DNA of 64,000 nt from Paraburkholderia bannensis NBRC 103871 (GTDB taxonomy: Bacteria > Pseudomonadota > Gammaproteobacteria > Burkholderiales > Burkholderiaceae), in contig NZ_BAYA01000001.1 in NCBI RefSeq assembly GCF_000685015.1, positions 62,001 through 126,000 of the forward strand. The letters are read 5' to 3'. How positions within the stretch are numbered: the first letter of the stretch is position 1; each line of letters starts with the position of its first letter. A program made the translations under genes and the position numbers. This document shows positions 8,828-18,873 of the stretch, one piece after another. The notes under the pieces were generated by a model. The model was given only the letters and a program-made list of their open reading frames with translations. It had not been told where the DNA came from and did not search any database.

Positions 8828-10924
8828 ATGGTAGTGGACAACGCGGCAGTGAATTACACGACTCGCGACGGCGTCGCCGTCATCACGCTCAACAATCCGC
8901 CCGTCAACGGCCTGGGTCTCTCGACCCGCACCGGCATTGTCGACGGCCTCGCGCGCGCCAACAGCGATCCCGCCGTGACGGCCATCGTCATCACGGGCGC
9001 GGGCAAAGCGTTCTCCGGCGGCGCCGACATCACCGAATTCAACACGCCCAGGGCGACCCAGGAGCCCACGCTCCACACCGTCATCAAGGAAGTGGAAAAG
9101 AGCGCCAAGCCCGTCGTGGCGGCGATCCACAGCGTGGCGATGGGCGGCGGCCTGGAACTGGCCCTCGGCGCGCATTACCGCGTCGCCGCACCGGGCGCGC
9201 AGATCGCGCTGCCCGAAGTCAAGCTCGGCATCCTGCCGGGCGCAGGCGGCACGCAGCGCCTGCCGCGCGCCATCGGTCTGGAGCCCGCGCTCAACATGAT
9301 CGTCAGCGGCGCGCCGGTGCCCAGCGAAAAGCTCGCGAAGTCGGGTCTCTTCGACGCCATGATCGAAGGCGATCTGCTGACCGAAGCCGTCGCGTTCGCC
9401 CGCAAGGCCGCCGATAAACAAGGCCCGCATCCGCTCGTGCGCAACCGCAAGATCGAGCATCCGAACGCCGAAGGCTTCCTGCAGTTCTCGCGCAACACCG
9501 TGGGCGCGATGTCGAAGAACTACCCCGCGCCCGTCAAGTGCATCGACGCGATCGCAGCGGGCGTGAAGCAGGGCTTCGACAAGGGTCTCGCCTACGAGCG
9601 CGAGTGCTTCATCGAACTCGTGCAGACGCCGGAATCGCATGCGCTGCGTCACGCGTTCTTCGGCGAGCGCGCCGCCAGCAAGATCCCCGATGTGCCGTCG
9701 AGCACGCCCACGCGCGATATCCAGAAGGTCGCGGTGATCGGCGCGGGCACGATGGGCGGCGGCATCACGATGAACTTCCTCAACGCGGGCCTGCCGGTCA
9801 CGCTGCTGGAAACGAAGCAGGAAGCGCTCGATCGCGGCATCGCGACGATCCGCAAGAACTACGAAGCGCAGGTCAAGAAGGGCAAGCTCACGCAGGAGAA
9901 GCTCGAAGCGCGCATGGCGCTGATCAGCCCGACGCTCTCCTACGACGACCTCAAGCAGGCCGATCTGATCATCGAAGCCGTGTTCGAAGAACTCGGCGTG
10001 AAGGAGCAGGTGTTCAAGCGTCTGGACGAAGTCGCCAGGGCTGGCGCGATTCTCGCCTCGAACACCTCGACGCTTGACGTCGACAAGATCGCCGCTTTCA
10101 CGAAGCGTCCGCAGGACGTGGTCGGCCTGCACTTCTTCAGCCCGGCCAACGTGATGAAGCTGCTCGAAGTCGTGCGCGGCAAGGACACGGCCAAGGACGT
10201 GCTCGCCACGGTCATGCAGGTCGCTAAGAAGATCCGCAAGACGGCGGTGGTGTCGGGTGTGTGCGATGGCTTTATCGGCAATCGCATGATCGAGCAGTAC
10301 GTGCGCCAGGGCCTGTACATGCTCGAAGAAGGCGCGCTGCCCGCACAGGTCGACCGCGCGGCGGAGAAGTTCGGCTTCGCGATGGGGCCGTTCCGCATGG
10401 GCGACCTCGCGGGCAACGACATCGGCTGGGCGATCCGCAAGCGCCGCTATGAGGAAAAGCCGGACATCAAGTATTCGAAGATCGCCGACCGCCTGTGCGA
10501 ACAGGGCCGTTTCGGCCAGAAGACCGGCGCGGGCTGGTACGACTACAAGGCCGGCGAGCGCAACGCGCTGCCCTCGAAGCTCGTGGACGACATGATCGTC
10601 GCGTACTCGAAGGAAGCGGGCGTCGAGCGCCGCAAGATCAGCGATGAGGAAATCGTCGAGCGTCTCGTGTTCGCGCTCGTCAACGAAGGCGCGAAGATCC
10701 TCGAAGAAGGCATTGCTTCGAAGGCTTCGGACATCGACATGGTCTACCTGACGGGCTACGGCTTCCCGCTGTGGCGCGGCGGCCCGATGCTCTACGCGGA
10801 CACCGTCGGCCTGTACAACGTGGCGCGCGCGATCCGCCGTTACGCGGCGCAGCCCAACGGCGACGCCTGGCAGATCGCAGCGTCGCTGGCCGACAAGGCC
10901 GACAGCGGCGCCACGTTCAACTGA
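8828..10924 (+). CDS. Bifunctional enoyl-CoA hydratase / 3-hydroxyacyl-CoA dehydrogenase (FadB/FadJ type)
   Basis: Catalyses the hydration and NAD-dependent oxidation steps of beta-oxidation. The 698-residue chain has an N-terminal crotonase domain (about 1-200, with GAGKAFSGGADI and the oxyanion block IHSVAMGGGLELALG). Next comes the 3-hydroxyacyl-CoA dehydrogenase NAD domain from about 300 (VIGAGTMGGGI) with NTSTLDVDKIA and GLHFFSPANVMKLLEVV, then two C-terminal helical domains. The ATG at 8828 was chosen because GGAGG sits seven bases upstream; an in-frame ATG at 8780 lacks this. The first two beta-oxidation activities are thus on one chain, and the thiolase is encoded separately downstream. 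Confidence 0.94.
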   Translation: MVVDNAAVNYTTRDGVAVITLNNPPVNGLGLSTRTGIVDGLARANSDPAVTAIVITGAGKAFSGGADITEFNTPRATQEPTLHTVIKEVEKSAKPVVAAIHSVAMGGGLELALGAHYRVAAPGAQIALPEVKLGILPGAGGTQRLPRAIGLEPALNMIVSGAPVPSEKLAKSGLFDAMIEGDLLTEAVAFARKAADKQGPHPLVRNRKIEHPNAEGFLQFSRNTVGAMSKNYPAPVKCIDAIAAGVKQGFDKGLAYERECFIELVQTPESHALRHAFFGERAASKIPDVPSSTPTRDIQKVAVIGAGTMGGGITMNFLNAGLPVTLLETKQEALDRGIATIRKNYEAQVKKGKLTQEKLEARMALISPTLSYDDLKQADLIIEAVFEELGVKEQVFKRLDEVARAGAILASNTSTLDVDKIAAFTKRPQDVVGLHFFSPANVMKLLEVVRGKDTAKDVLATVMQVAKKIRKTAVVSGVCDGFIGNRMIEQYVRQGLYMLEEGALPAQVDRAAEKFGFAMGPFRMGDLAGNDIGWAIRKRRYEEKPDIKYSKIADRLCEQGRFGQKTGAGWYDYKAGERNALPSKLVDDMIVAYSKEAGVERRKISDEEIVERLVFALVNEGAKILEEGIASKASDIDMVYLTGYGFPLWRGGPMLYADTVGLYNVARAIRRYAAQPNGDAWQIAASLADKADSGATFN

Positions 10925-10953
10925 TTCGATCGAGTTAAATCCGGACGGACATC

Positions 10954-11589
10954 ATGAGAAGCGCAGACGACGTGCTCCTGTTGATCGACCTGCAATACGA
11001 CTTCATGCCGGGCGGGGCGCTGGCCGTCGCGCACGGCGACGAAGTCGTGCCGGTCGCCAACCGGCTCGCGCGGGGCTTCAGGCATGTGGTGCTCACGCAG
11101 GACTGGCACCCGGCGGAGCACGTGTCGTTTGCCGCCAGTCACGCTGGGCGCAAGCCTTTCGAGACCGTCGCGCTGCCCTACGGCGAGCAGGTGCTGTGGC
11201 CCACGCATTGCGTGCAGGACACGCACGGCGCGCAGCTGCATCGCGATCTCGACGTGCCGCATGCGCGTGCGCTGATCCGCAAGGGCCATCACGCCGACGT
11301 CGACAGCTACTCCGCGTTTCTCGAAGCCGATCGCACGACGCCCACGGGCCTCGCGGGCTATCTGCGCGAGACCGGCGCGAAGCGCGTCTATTGCTGCGGG
11401 CTCGCGACCGACTATTGCGTCGCGTGGTCTGCGCTCGATGCGCGGGCTGCCGGTTTCGAGACCGTGCTGATCGAAGACGCTTCGCGCGCCATCGACATGA
11501 ACGGGTCGCTGGCCGCCGCGTGGGAACAGTTGGAGGCGGCGGGCGTGAAGCGCGCGCAGTCGGCCGACGTGCTCGCGGGCAGCGTCTGA
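10954..11589 (+). CDS. pncA: Nicotinamidase
   Basis: Hydrolyses nicotinamide to nicotinate in NAD salvage. The 211-residue isochorismatase-fold protein has the cysteine-hydrolase triad Asp12 (LIDLQYDF), Lys110 (IRKGHH) and Cys155 (TDYCV). It also has metal-site residues in TQDWHPAEH and the family motif [11 protein letters not shown]. Length and order fit PncA well. It lies 29 bases after the bifunctional beta-oxidation gene on the same strand and may be co-transcribed. The link to NAD-consuming beta-oxidation is an inference. Confidence 0.93.
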   Translation: MRSADDVLLLIDLQYDFMPGGALAVAHGDEVVPVANRLARGFRHVVLTQDWHPAEHVSFAASHAGRKPFETVALPYGEQVLWPTHCVQDTHGAQLHRDLDVPHARALIRKGHHADVDSYSAFLEADRTTPTGLAGYLRETGAKRVYCCGLATDYCVAWSALDARAAGFETVLIEDASRAIDMNGSLAAAWEQLEAAGVKRAQSADVLAGSV

Positions 11590-11689
11590 AGCACAGCTCG
11601 AAAAGCGCTTTGATAAGCGGCTTGAAAAACGGCTTGATGACCGTCCAACGCCACCATTCGCAGCATCCATAATTTTGCTGGAGACACGC

Positions 11690-12868
11690 ATGACTGACGC
11701 CGTAATCGTTTCGACCGCCCGTACGGGCCTTGCCAAATCGTGGAAGGGCGCCTTCAACATGACGCATGGCGCCACGCTGGGCGGCCATGTCACGCAGGCC
11801 GCCGTCGAGCGCGCGAAGATCGACCCCGCGCGCGTCGAGGACGTGATCATGGGCTGCGCGAACCCCGAAGGCGCGACGGGCGCCAACATCGCGCGCCAGA
11901 TCGCACTGCGCGCGGGCCTGCCGGTGTCGGTGCCGGGCATGACCGTGAACCGTTTCTGTTCGTCTGGACTGCAGACTATTGCGCTGGCTGCGCAACGCGT
12001 GATCGCCGGTGAAGGCGACGTGTTCGTGGCAGGCGGCGTGGAGTCGATCTCGTGCGTGCAGAACGAGATGAACCGCCACATGATGGCCGAAGGCTGGCTC
12101 AACCAGCACAAGCCGGAAATCTACTGGAGCATGCTGCAAACGGCGGAAACCGTCGCGAAGCGCTACGAGATTTCGAAGGAGCGTCAGGACGAATACGGCG
12201 TGCAGTCGCAACTGCGCGCGGCGGCGGCGCAAGCGGCAGGTCTCTTCAACGCCGAAATCGTGCCGATGACGGTGCTCGCCGGTGTCGGCGACAAGGCAAC
12301 TGGCCAGCTCATCACGAAGGAAGTCACGATCTCCGCCGACGAAGGCATTCGCGCCGATACGACGCTCGAAGGCGTGTCGAAGATTCGCACGGCGATGCCG
12401 GGCGGCGTGATCACGGCAGGCAACGCGAGCCAGTTCTCGGACGGCGCGAGCGCCTGCGTGGTGATGAACGCGAAGGTCGCGGAGCGCGAAGGCCTGCAGC
12501 CGCTGGGCATTTTCCGCGGCTTCGCGGTGGCGGGCTGCGAACCCGACGAAATGGGCATCGGCCCGGTCTACGCAGTGCCGAAGCTGCTCAAGCAAGCGGG
12601 CCTGAAGGTCGAGGACATCGACCTGTGGGAGCTGAACGAAGCGTTCGCCGTGCAGGTGCTGTACTGCCGCGACAAGCTGGGCATTCCCGCCGATCGCCTC
12701 AACGTGAACGGCGGTGCGATTGCGGTCGGCCATCCGTATGGTGTTTCGGGCGCGCGTCTCACGGGCCATGCGCTCATCGAAGGCAAGCGCCGCGGCGCGA
12801 AGCTCGTCGTCGTCACGATGTGCATCGGCGGCGGCCAGGGTGCAGCGGGCCTCTTCGAAGTCGTCTAA
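11690..12868 (+). CDS. Acetyl-CoA C-acyltransferase (thiolase)
   Basis: Cleaves 3-ketoacyl-CoA to acetyl-CoA and a shortened acyl-CoA. The 392-residue protein has the acylated nucleophile Cys90 in NRFCSSGLQ, the [19 protein letters not shown] block with the catalytic His, and the second cysteine in TMCIGGGQG near the C-terminus. The start at 11690 has GGAG eight bases upstream and removes a non-conserved five-residue extension. It completes the ligase / FadB-like / thiolase set in this region. Whether it is degradative (FadA-like) or biosynthetic cannot be decided from motifs, but context favours degradation. Confidence 0.94.
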   Translation: MTDAVIVSTARTGLAKSWKGAFNMTHGATLGGHVTQAAVERAKIDPARVEDVIMGCANPEGATGANIARQIALRAGLPVSVPGMTVNRFCSSGLQTIALAAQRVIAGEGDVFVAGGVESISCVQNEMNRHMMAEGWLNQHKPEIYWSMLQTAETVAKRYEISKERQDEYGVQSQLRAAAAQAAGLFNAEIVPMTVLAGVGDKATGQLITKEVTISADEGIRADTTLEGVSKIRTAMPGGVITAGNASQFSDGASACVVMNAKVAEREGLQPLGIFRGFAVAGCEPDEMGIGPVYAVPKLLKQAGLKVEDIDLWELNEAFAVQVLYCRDKLGIPADRLNVNGGAIAVGHPYGVSGARLTGHALIEGKRRGAKLVVVTMCIGGGQGAAGLFEVV

Positions 12869-12882
12869 GGCCGTCTACGGCT

Positions 12883-13266
12883 TCAGGTGCGTAGCGGGCG
12901 GGCGCGCAGCCACGCGCCCGCCCGTGACAGGCGGTTTGCCAGCGCGGCCCACGCGGCGCGAGCGGGACGTGGCGGCGTTTGCAGCAGGAAGCGCGCCCCC
13001 GGCGTTTGCGCAGCGCTCAACGCGTAACAGCTGCGCTCGCGAGCGACGTACTGCTCGCCCTCGTGCAGATGCAGCGTCTGTTCGGGCGCAAGCTGGCCGA
13101 GCGACGCGAGCGCCGCATCGCGATACCTGATCAGCAGTTCGCCTTCCACCGCGACAATCGCCGCACCGCGGCGCAATTCGATCGTGTGGATCGCGCCACG
13201 CACGAGGGCGATGGCGCGGGTGTCGGCGGGCAGGGTGCCATTTTCGGAGCGTGACGAGTCGTGCAT
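12883..13266 (-). CDS. DUF2917 domain-containing protein
   Basis: A 127-residue protein of unknown function. The central part (IHTIELRRGAAIVAVEGEL, then HEGEQYVAR) looks like the small cupin-like DUF2917 domain common in Burkholderiales. The C-terminus is Arg/Ala-rich. It is divergent from the MocR regulator at 13450 and convergent with the thiolase, ending 14 bases after it. There is no signal peptide or membrane segment. Confidence 0.75.
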   Translation of the reverse strand: MHDSSRSENGTLPADTRAIALVRGAIHTIELRRGAAIVAVEGELLIRYRDAALASLGQLAPEQTLHLHEGEQYVARERSCYALSAAQTPGARFLLQTPPRPARAAWAALANRLSRAGAWLRARPLRT

Positions 13267-13449
13267 GGTCGATATCCGGTCGGTGAAGCGAAGTCAGGCA
13301 CCCAGCTTAAAAGTGCGCGTTCGCCCGCAACAGCCGCAGCACGGCGTCAATCGTTGCGCTACAGCGCACGCGCGGCGCGCCCTGTACCGGTGCAATCCGC
13401 GTTTGCGTGTATCTGTCGCGCTCGCCCGCGCGTCTGGCATCATCGACCG

Positions 13450-14916
13450 ATGAACGTCTCCGCCCAGTCCACGCAGCCTCTCTACCGGCAACTCGCCGGC
13501 CAATACCGGCGCAGTATCGAAACCGGCGTGCTGCGTGCCGGCGACCGCATGCCGTCGATGCGCGCCTTCATGCGCCAGCACGACGTGAGTCTCGCCACCG
13601 CCACCGAAAGCTACCGCGTGCTCGAACGCGAGGCGCTGATCGAAGCGCGCCCGCGCGAGGGCTATTTCGTGCGCGCCATTGCCAGCACGCTGCCCGGTGC
13701 GCGCGAGCCCGAACCCGATTGGCGAGAAACCCAGACGGAAGCGCAATTCGTCGGCATTCACGCGAATATTTCCGCGCTGGTCGCGCGCTGGCAGCAGGTG
13801 CCCGATGCGCTGAACCTGGGCGGCGTGACCGCCGCCGATGCGCTCTTTCCCGGTGAAGCGCTCCAGAAAATCGCCGTACGCACGCTGCGCCATCGGCCCG
13901 ACCTGCTGACGTCGCCGGGCCACGAACGCGGCGATCCGCGCCTGCGCGCCGTGATCGCGCGCCGCGCGCTGGCCGCCGGTTTCACCGTCCATCCCGACGA
14001 AATCGTCATGACCCACGGCGGCACCGAGGCCGTCAATCTCGCGCTGCGGGCCGTGACCCAGCCGGGCGATACCGTCGCGGTCGAATCGCCGTGTTTCTAC
14101 GGCTTGTTGCAGGTGCTCGAAAGTCTTGGCCTGCGCGCGCTGGAAATTCCGGCGAGCCCGACCACGGGGCTATCGGTGGAAGCGCTCGATTTCGCGCTGC
14201 GCCAGCACGCGGACGTCAAGGCGCTGGTGGTCGTGCCGCATCTGCAAAATCCGCTCGGCTGCGTGATGCCGGACGCGCACAAGCAGCGCATCGTCGAGTT
14301 GTGCGCGCAGGCGGGCGTCGCGGTGATCGAGGACGACCCGTATCGCGAACTCGTGGAAAGCGACACGCCGCCGCGCGCGCTCAAGTCGTGGGACACGCAG
14401 GGCGGCGTGATCCATTGCACGTCGTTCAACAAGACGCTCGCGCCCGGCATGCGCGTGGGCTGGATGGCGGGCGGGCGCTGGCATTCGCGCATCGCGATGC
14501 TCAAGTTCGCGCAATCGCGCCTGAACGAGCCGCTGTCGCAAGCCGTGCTCGCCGAGTTCTTGCAGAGCCAGGCGCACGAACGTCATCTGCGCAGACTGCG
14601 CGAGCGCCTTGCCTTGCAGCGCGCGCGCATGGCGCAAGGCATTAGCGCATCGTTTCCCGCAGGCACGCGCTTCACGCCGCCGGCCGGCGGCATGGCGTTC
14701 TGGATCGAACTGCCGCCAGGCGCCGGATCGATGGCGGTTTTCGAGGCGGCGCTGGCCGAAGGCATTCGCATCATGCCGGGCACGGTGTTCTCGAATTCAG
14801 GCCGTTTCGAGCGCTTTATCCGCGTTAGTTGTCCGGGGCCCGACCCGCAGAGCGCGGACGCCGCGCTCGCCCGCATCGGCGCGATTGCTCACCGATTAGC
14901 CGCGCAGGAGTGCTGA
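13450..14916 (+). CDS. MocR-type transcriptional regulator (GntR HTH fused to PLP aminotransferase fold)
   Basis: MocR proteins bind DNA through a GntR winged helix and sense metabolites through a PLP-bound class I aminotransferase-like domain. The 488-residue chain has the GntR domain at about 8-78 (YRQLAGQYRRSIETGVLRAG, then SLATATESYRVLERE). The aminotransferase fold covers about 110-480, including HGGTEAVNLALRAV and the PLP-binding Lys328 in TSFNKTLAPGMRVGW. The start MNVSAQ at 13450 matches the family; the frame is open further upstream without similarity. Targets are unknown; the divergent DUF2917 gene is the nearest candidate. Confidence 0.92.
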   Translation: MNVSAQSTQPLYRQLAGQYRRSIETGVLRAGDRMPSMRAFMRQHDVSLATATESYRVLEREALIEARPREGYFVRAIASTLPGAREPEPDWRETQTEAQFVGIHANISALVARWQQVPDALNLGGVTAADALFPGEALQKIAVRTLRHRPDLLTSPGHERGDPRLRAVIARRALAAGFTVHPDEIVMTHGGTEAVNLALRAVTQPGDTVAVESPCFYGLLQVLESLGLRALEIPASPTTGLSVEALDFALRQHADVKALVVVPHLQNPLGCVMPDAHKQRIVELCAQAGVAVIEDDPYRELVESDTPPRALKSWDTQGGVIHCTSFNKTLAPGMRVGWMAGGRWHSRIAMLKFAQSRLNEPLSQAVLAEFLQSQAHERHLRRLRERLALQRARMAQGISASFPAGTRFTPPAGGMAFWIELPPGAGSMAVFEAALAEGIRIMPGTVFSNSGRFERFIRVSCPGPDPQSADAALARIGAIAHRLAAQEC

Positions 14917-15015
14917 AAACGCGGTCTCGTGGCGCACGGCACGCGGTTATCATGACGGCAGTTTCGCGCCCGGACGGCGCGCTCTCCGTTCAAGACAGAC
15001 AGAAAAGGTGATTAC

Positions 15016-15318
15016 GTGATTCGTCATATCGTGATGTGGAAGCTCAAGGAATCGGCCGAAGGCGCAACGCGCGTCGAGAACATCGCGAAGTTCCGCACCT
15101 TGCTCGAAGGCTGCCGCGATCTGGTGCCGGGCACGCTGCATCTCGAAGTCGGCATCGCAGGCGAGGGGCTCGAATCGACTTACGACCTCGTGCTGGTGTC
15201 CGACTTCGCCGATAAGGCCGCGCTCGACGCCTACCAGGTTCACCCCGAGCACATGAAGGTGAAGGACTTCGCCAAGCGCGTCGTCGAAACGCGTCAGTGC
15301 GTCGACTACGTTGCGTGA
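15016..15318 (+). CDS. Dabb family (stress-responsive alpha/beta-barrel) protein
   Basis: A 100-residue dimeric ferredoxin-like barrel protein. IRHIVMWKLKESAEG at the start, then YDLVLVSDFADKAALDAYQVHPEH, is the typical Dabb signature. It starts with GTG at 15016, with AAAAGG a few bases upstream. It ends nine bases before the thioesterase gene, so the two are probably one transcript. Molecular role unknown. Confidence 0.9.
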   Translation: MIRHIVMWKLKESAEGATRVENIAKFRTLLEGCRDLVPGTLHLEVGIAGEGLESTYDLVLVSDFADKAALDAYQVHPEHMKVKDFAKRVVETRQCVDYVA

Positions 15319-15326
15319 TTGAAGCG

Positions 15327-15821
15327 ATGACCGTCGATATGAAACCCGACACCGCACAAGGCAACCAGCAACCCACGATCGAAAGCCCGTTCGTCGACGA
15401 ACTGGGCGCGAAGCTCGTGAGCGCGCGCGACGGTGCAAGCGAAGTGCTCCTGCCGCTCGCGCCGCGCCACATGAACACGTGGCAGGTCGCGCACGGCGGC
15501 GTGACGATGACGCTTGCCGATATCGCGCTGGCGATGGCCGCGCGCAGCGTGGCCGCCGACGGCGTGGGCGTCGTCACCGTCGAAATGAAGGTGAATTTCA
15601 TGCAGCCTGGCCGCGGCGAACTGCGCGCCTATGGACGCGTGCTGCACCGCTCGACCACGATGGCCTATTGCGAAGGCGAGATCCGCGATAGCGAAGGCCA
15701 CTTCGTCGCCAAGGCGCTTGGCACTTTCAAGTACATGCGGCGTCTCGCCGTGGGCCGCGACGTGGTGCGCCAGCGCCTGCGCAGCGACCCGGACGCGACG
15801 CCCGGCCCCAGCGACGGCTGA
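15327..15821 (+). CDS. PaaI-like hotdog-fold thioesterase
   Basis: Probable acyl-CoA thioesterase, 164 residues. The hotdog core includes NTWQVAHGGVTMTLADIALAMAA (helix with the conserved HGG and an Asp) and the strands VVTVEMKVNFMQPGRG. It follows the Dabb gene by eight bases and precedes the oxidoreductase at 15890, within the acyl-CoA region. Substrate unknown. The start at 15327 gives the usual length; an upstream in-frame codon at 15297 would overlap the Dabb gene. Confidence 0.9.
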   Translation: MTVDMKPDTAQGNQQPTIESPFVDELGAKLVSARDGASEVLLPLAPRHMNTWQVAHGGVTMTLADIALAMAARSVAADGVGVVTVEMKVNFMQPGRGELRAYGRVLHRSTTMAYCEGEIRDSEGHFVAKALGTFKYMRRLAVGRDVVRQRLRSDPDATPGPSDG

Positions 15822-15889
15822 GCCTGAGCGCTCGCCGTTTTCCCTACGCGCGGTGCAAGCCGCGCTTTCATGAAGTCAATCCGAACGCC

Positions 15890-16888
15890 ATGACCCAGAC
15901 CAATCGTCAGATCCTGCTCGCCTCGCGCCCTGAAGGCGTCGCCAGCGTCGATAACTTCCGTCTCGTCGACACGCCGCTCGCGCCGCTTGCGCAGGGTCAG
16001 GTGCGCGTGCGCAATCACTGGCTCTCGCTCGATCCGTATATGCGCGGGCGCATGAGCGACAGCAAGTCCTACGCGGCGCCGCAGGCGCTCGACACGGTGA
16101 TGATCGGCGGGACGTCGGGCGAAGTCGTCGAATCGCTGAACCCGAAGTTCAAGGTCGGCGACAAGGTGGTCGGCATGGGCGGCTGGCAGGAATTCAGTCT
16201 CTCGGACGGCAGCGATATTCACGTCGTCGATACGACGCATGTGCCGCTTTCGGCGTATCTCGGCCCTGTGGGCATGCCGGGCGTGACGGCCTGGTACGGC
16301 CTGAACCGCATCATCGCGCCGAAGGCCGGGCAGACCGTGGTGGTGAGCGCCGCGAGCGGCGCGGTCGGCAGCGTGGTTGGCCAGCTCGCGAAACGCGCGG
16401 GCTGCCGTGCCGTGGGTATCGCAGGCGGCGCGGAAAAGTGCCGCTATGTGGTGGAAGAACTGGGCTTCGATGCCTGCGTCGACTACAAGGCCGGCAATCT
16501 CTACCAGGATCTCAAGAACGCGACGCCCGACGGCGTCGATGGCTACTTCGAGAACGTGGGCGGCGCGGTGCTCGACGCCACGCTTTCGCGCATGAATGCG
16601 TTCGGGCGCATCGCCTTGTGCGGCATGATCGCCGGTTATGACGGCGAGCCGGTGCCGCTCAAGTATCCGCAACTGCTGCTCACGCAGCGCCTGCTGGTGC
16701 AGGGCTTCATCGTCTCCGAGCATCTGGACGCGTGGCCGCAGGCGCTTTCGGAACTCGGCGGCCTGGTCGCGCAGAAAAAGCTCGTGTATCGCGAGAGCGT
16801 GGCAGAAGGCCTGGAGAACGCACCGAGCGCGTTCCTCGGCATGCTCAAGGGGCAGAACTTCGGCAAGCAGCTCGTCAAGCTGATCTGA
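15890..16888 (+). CDS. NADP-dependent medium-chain oxidoreductase (zinc-independent, CurA-like)
   Basis: A 332-residue member of the zinc-less MDR group that reduces enones or quinones with NADPH. It has the substrate-side motif NHWLSLDPYMRGRMSD, the nucleotide-binding VSAASGAVGSVVGQLAKRAG at about 148-167, and YFENVGGAVLDA. It lacks the cysteine/glutamate zinc ligands of alcohol dehydrogenases. The neighbours are a thioesterase and a short-chain dehydrogenase. The substrate is probably an alpha,beta-unsaturated carbonyl, inferred from family only. Confidence 0.92.
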   Translation: MTQTNRQILLASRPEGVASVDNFRLVDTPLAPLAQGQVRVRNHWLSLDPYMRGRMSDSKSYAAPQALDTVMIGGTSGEVVESLNPKFKVGDKVVGMGGWQEFSLSDGSDIHVVDTTHVPLSAYLGPVGMPGVTAWYGLNRIIAPKAGQTVVVSAASGAVGSVVGQLAKRAGCRAVGIAGGAEKCRYVVEELGFDACVDYKAGNLYQDLKNATPDGVDGYFENVGGAVLDATLSRMNAFGRIALCGMIAGYDGEPVPLKYPQLLLTQRLLVQGFIVSEHLDAWPQALSELGGLVAQKKLVYRESVAEGLENAPSAFLGMLKGQNFGKQLVKLI

Positions 16889-16997
16889 CGACACGTCTGG
16901 AAAGCAGGCCGGCGCGATGCGCTGGCCTGTTTCCTTGATGCATGTGCAGTACTAACGAATTCAGCAGAATCAACCCAGAATCCAACAGGAGACGCGT

Positions 16998-17879
16998 GTG
17001 TCCGATCCGTTCCAGTTCGAAGGCCGCGTGGCCGTGATCACCGGCGCCGCCAGCGGCTTTGGCCGCGCGTTCGCGCAGCAGGCCGCCGCGCTCGGCATGA
17101 AACTCGTGCTCGCCGATGTCGATGCCGATGCGCTCGAAGGCGTGGTCGCCGCGATGCGCGATCAGGGCGCACAGGCGATTGGCGTGCGCACCGATGTGCG
17201 CGACCCGGCCCAGGTGGATGCGCTCGCGAAGGCGACGCTCGACACCTATGGCAAGGTGCATCTGCTCTTCAACAACGCGGGCGTGGGCACCGGCGGCTTC
17301 GTGTGGGAAAGCAGCGCGAAGGACTGGGACTGGGTGTTCGGCGTCAACGTGATGGGCGTCGCCAACGGCGTGCGCAGCTTCACGCCCGCGATGCTCGCGC
17401 AGGGCGAGCGGGCGCATATCGTGAATACGGCGTCGGTGGCAGGGCTGCTTTCGCCGTCCACGATGGCGGTCTATAACGCCTCGAAGCACGCGGTCGTGGC
17501 GCTCACCGAGACGCTCTATCACGACCTGCGCAATGTAGGCGGCCAGGTGAGCTGCTCGCTGCTGTGCCCGGCGTTCGTGCCGACCGGCATCGCCAACGCC
17601 GAGCGCAGCCGTCCCGACGACCTGCGCAACGATGCGCCGCCCACGCGCTCGCAGCAGGCTGCCGATCTGCAATTGCAGCGGGCGGTGCGCTCGGGCCGCC
17701 TCACGCCCGACGACGTAGCGAAGGCCACCTTCGACGCTGTGCGCGATGGGCGCTTTTATATCCTCACGCATCCGGGCATACTCGCGTCGGTCAAGCTGCG
17801 TCACGAGGACATCGAGACGCTGCGCAATCCCACCGATCCGCTCTCGCTCAAGCCCGAAGTCAAGGAGGCGCGCGCGTAG
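16998..17879 (+). CDS. Short-chain dehydrogenase/reductase
   Basis: Classical SDR of 293 residues. It has TGAASGFGRA for the cofactor near the N-terminus, NNAGVGTGG, the catalytic Tyr159/Lys163 in YNASK, and a serine in NTASVAG. The gene starts with GTG at 16998 with AGGAG well placed upstream. It lies 30 bases before the esterase at 17910 and is likely co-transcribed with it. The Asp in LVLADVDADAL after the second strand suggests NAD(H). Substrate unknown. Confidence 0.93.
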   Translation: MSDPFQFEGRVAVITGAASGFGRAFAQQAAALGMKLVLADVDADALEGVVAAMRDQGAQAIGVRTDVRDPAQVDALAKATLDTYGKVHLLFNNAGVGTGGFVWESSAKDWDWVFGVNVMGVANGVRSFTPAMLAQGERAHIVNTASVAGLLSPSTMAVYNASKHAVVALTETLYHDLRNVGGQVSCSLLCPAFVPTGIANAERSRPDDLRNDAPPTRSQQAADLQLQRAVRSGRLTPDDVAKATFDAVRDGRFYILTHPGILASVKLRHEDIETLRNPTDPLSLKPEVKEARA

Positions 17880-17909
17880 CAGCGGCCAGCCCGGAAGCCC
17901 TGTACGCCC

Positions 17910-18872
17910 ATGCCGCTCAACGCGAAGATCGCTCTCGTACTCGACCTGGTGGCCCGCGCGGGCCGCAAGCCGTATCACGAACTGACGCCGCAGGCGGCGC
18001 GCGCATCGTATGAAAAGAGCGCATCGGTGCTGGAGATTCCGGCCGTGCCGATGCACTCGGTCGAAGATCTCGACGTGCCGATGCGCGACGGCGTGGCGAT
18101 CCGCGCGCGGCTGTACCTGCCGGTGGAGCCGCAGTGGACTGAGCCGCTGCCCGCGCTGGTCTATTTCCATGGCGGCGGTTTCACGGTCGGCAGTGTCAAT
18201 ACCCACGACGCGCTGTGCCGCACGTTCGCGCACGAGGCGGGCTGCGCGGTGTTCTCGGTCGATTACCGGCTCGCGCCCGAGCACAAGTTCCCGACCGCCG
18301 TGGAGGACGCCTTCGACGCTTATGCGTGGCTGCACCAGCACGCGGCGCAATTCGCGATCGATCCGGCGCGCCTCGCGGTAGGCGGTGACAGTGCGGGCGG
18401 CACGCTCGCCACGGTGTGCGCCGTGCTCGCGCGCGATGCGGGCATCGCGCCCGTGCTGCAAATGTTGATCTATCCCGGCACGGGCAGCCATCAGCAGACG
18501 GAATCGCACCGGCGTTTCGCCGAGGGCTATCTGCTCGATGCGCCCACCGTCCAATGGTTCTTCAATCATTACGTGCGCGATGTGTCCGATCGCGACGACT
18601 GGCGCTTTTCGCCGCTCGAAGGCACGCGCGGCGCGCCCGATTTTCATGGTGTCGCGCCCGCGTGGATTGCGGTGGCGGAGTTCGATCCGCTCATCGACGA
18701 AGGCGTGGCGTACGCGGAGAAACTGCGCGCGGCGGGCAACGCCGTCACGCTCGTGCGCTATGAAGGGATGATCCACGAGTTCTTCAAGCTGGGCGCTTTC
18801 GTGGAGGACGCGGGACGCGCACACAGGCAGGCCGCGCAGGCGTTGCGTGAGGCGTTCGACGCCGCGCGGTAA
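17910..18872 (+). CDS. Alpha/beta hydrolase, hormone-sensitive-lipase family esterase
   Basis: A 320-residue esterase/lipase of family IV. The oxyanion-hole motif HGGGF starts at His87, the nucleophile is Ser161 in GDSAGG, and the acid and base are expected in AEFDPLIDEG and MIHEFFKLG. It has no signal peptide, so it is cytoplasmic. It follows the SDR closely. The two convergent genes at 18872/18874 leave only one base between stops. Confidence 0.93.
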   Translation: MPLNAKIALVLDLVARAGRKPYHELTPQAARASYEKSASVLEIPAVPMHSVEDLDVPMRDGVAIRARLYLPVEPQWTEPLPALVYFHGGGFTVGSVNTHDALCRTFAHEAGCAVFSVDYRLAPEHKFPTAVEDAFDAYAWLHQHAAQFAIDPARLAVGGDSAGGTLATVCAVLARDAGIAPVLQMLIYPGTGSHQQTESHRRFAEGYLLDAPTVQWFFNHYVRDVSDRDDWRFSPLEGTRGAPDFHGVAPAWIAVAEFDPLIDEGVAYAEKLRAAGNAVTLVRYEGMIHEFFKLGAFVEDAGRAHRQAAQALREAFDAAR

Positions 18873-18873
18873 T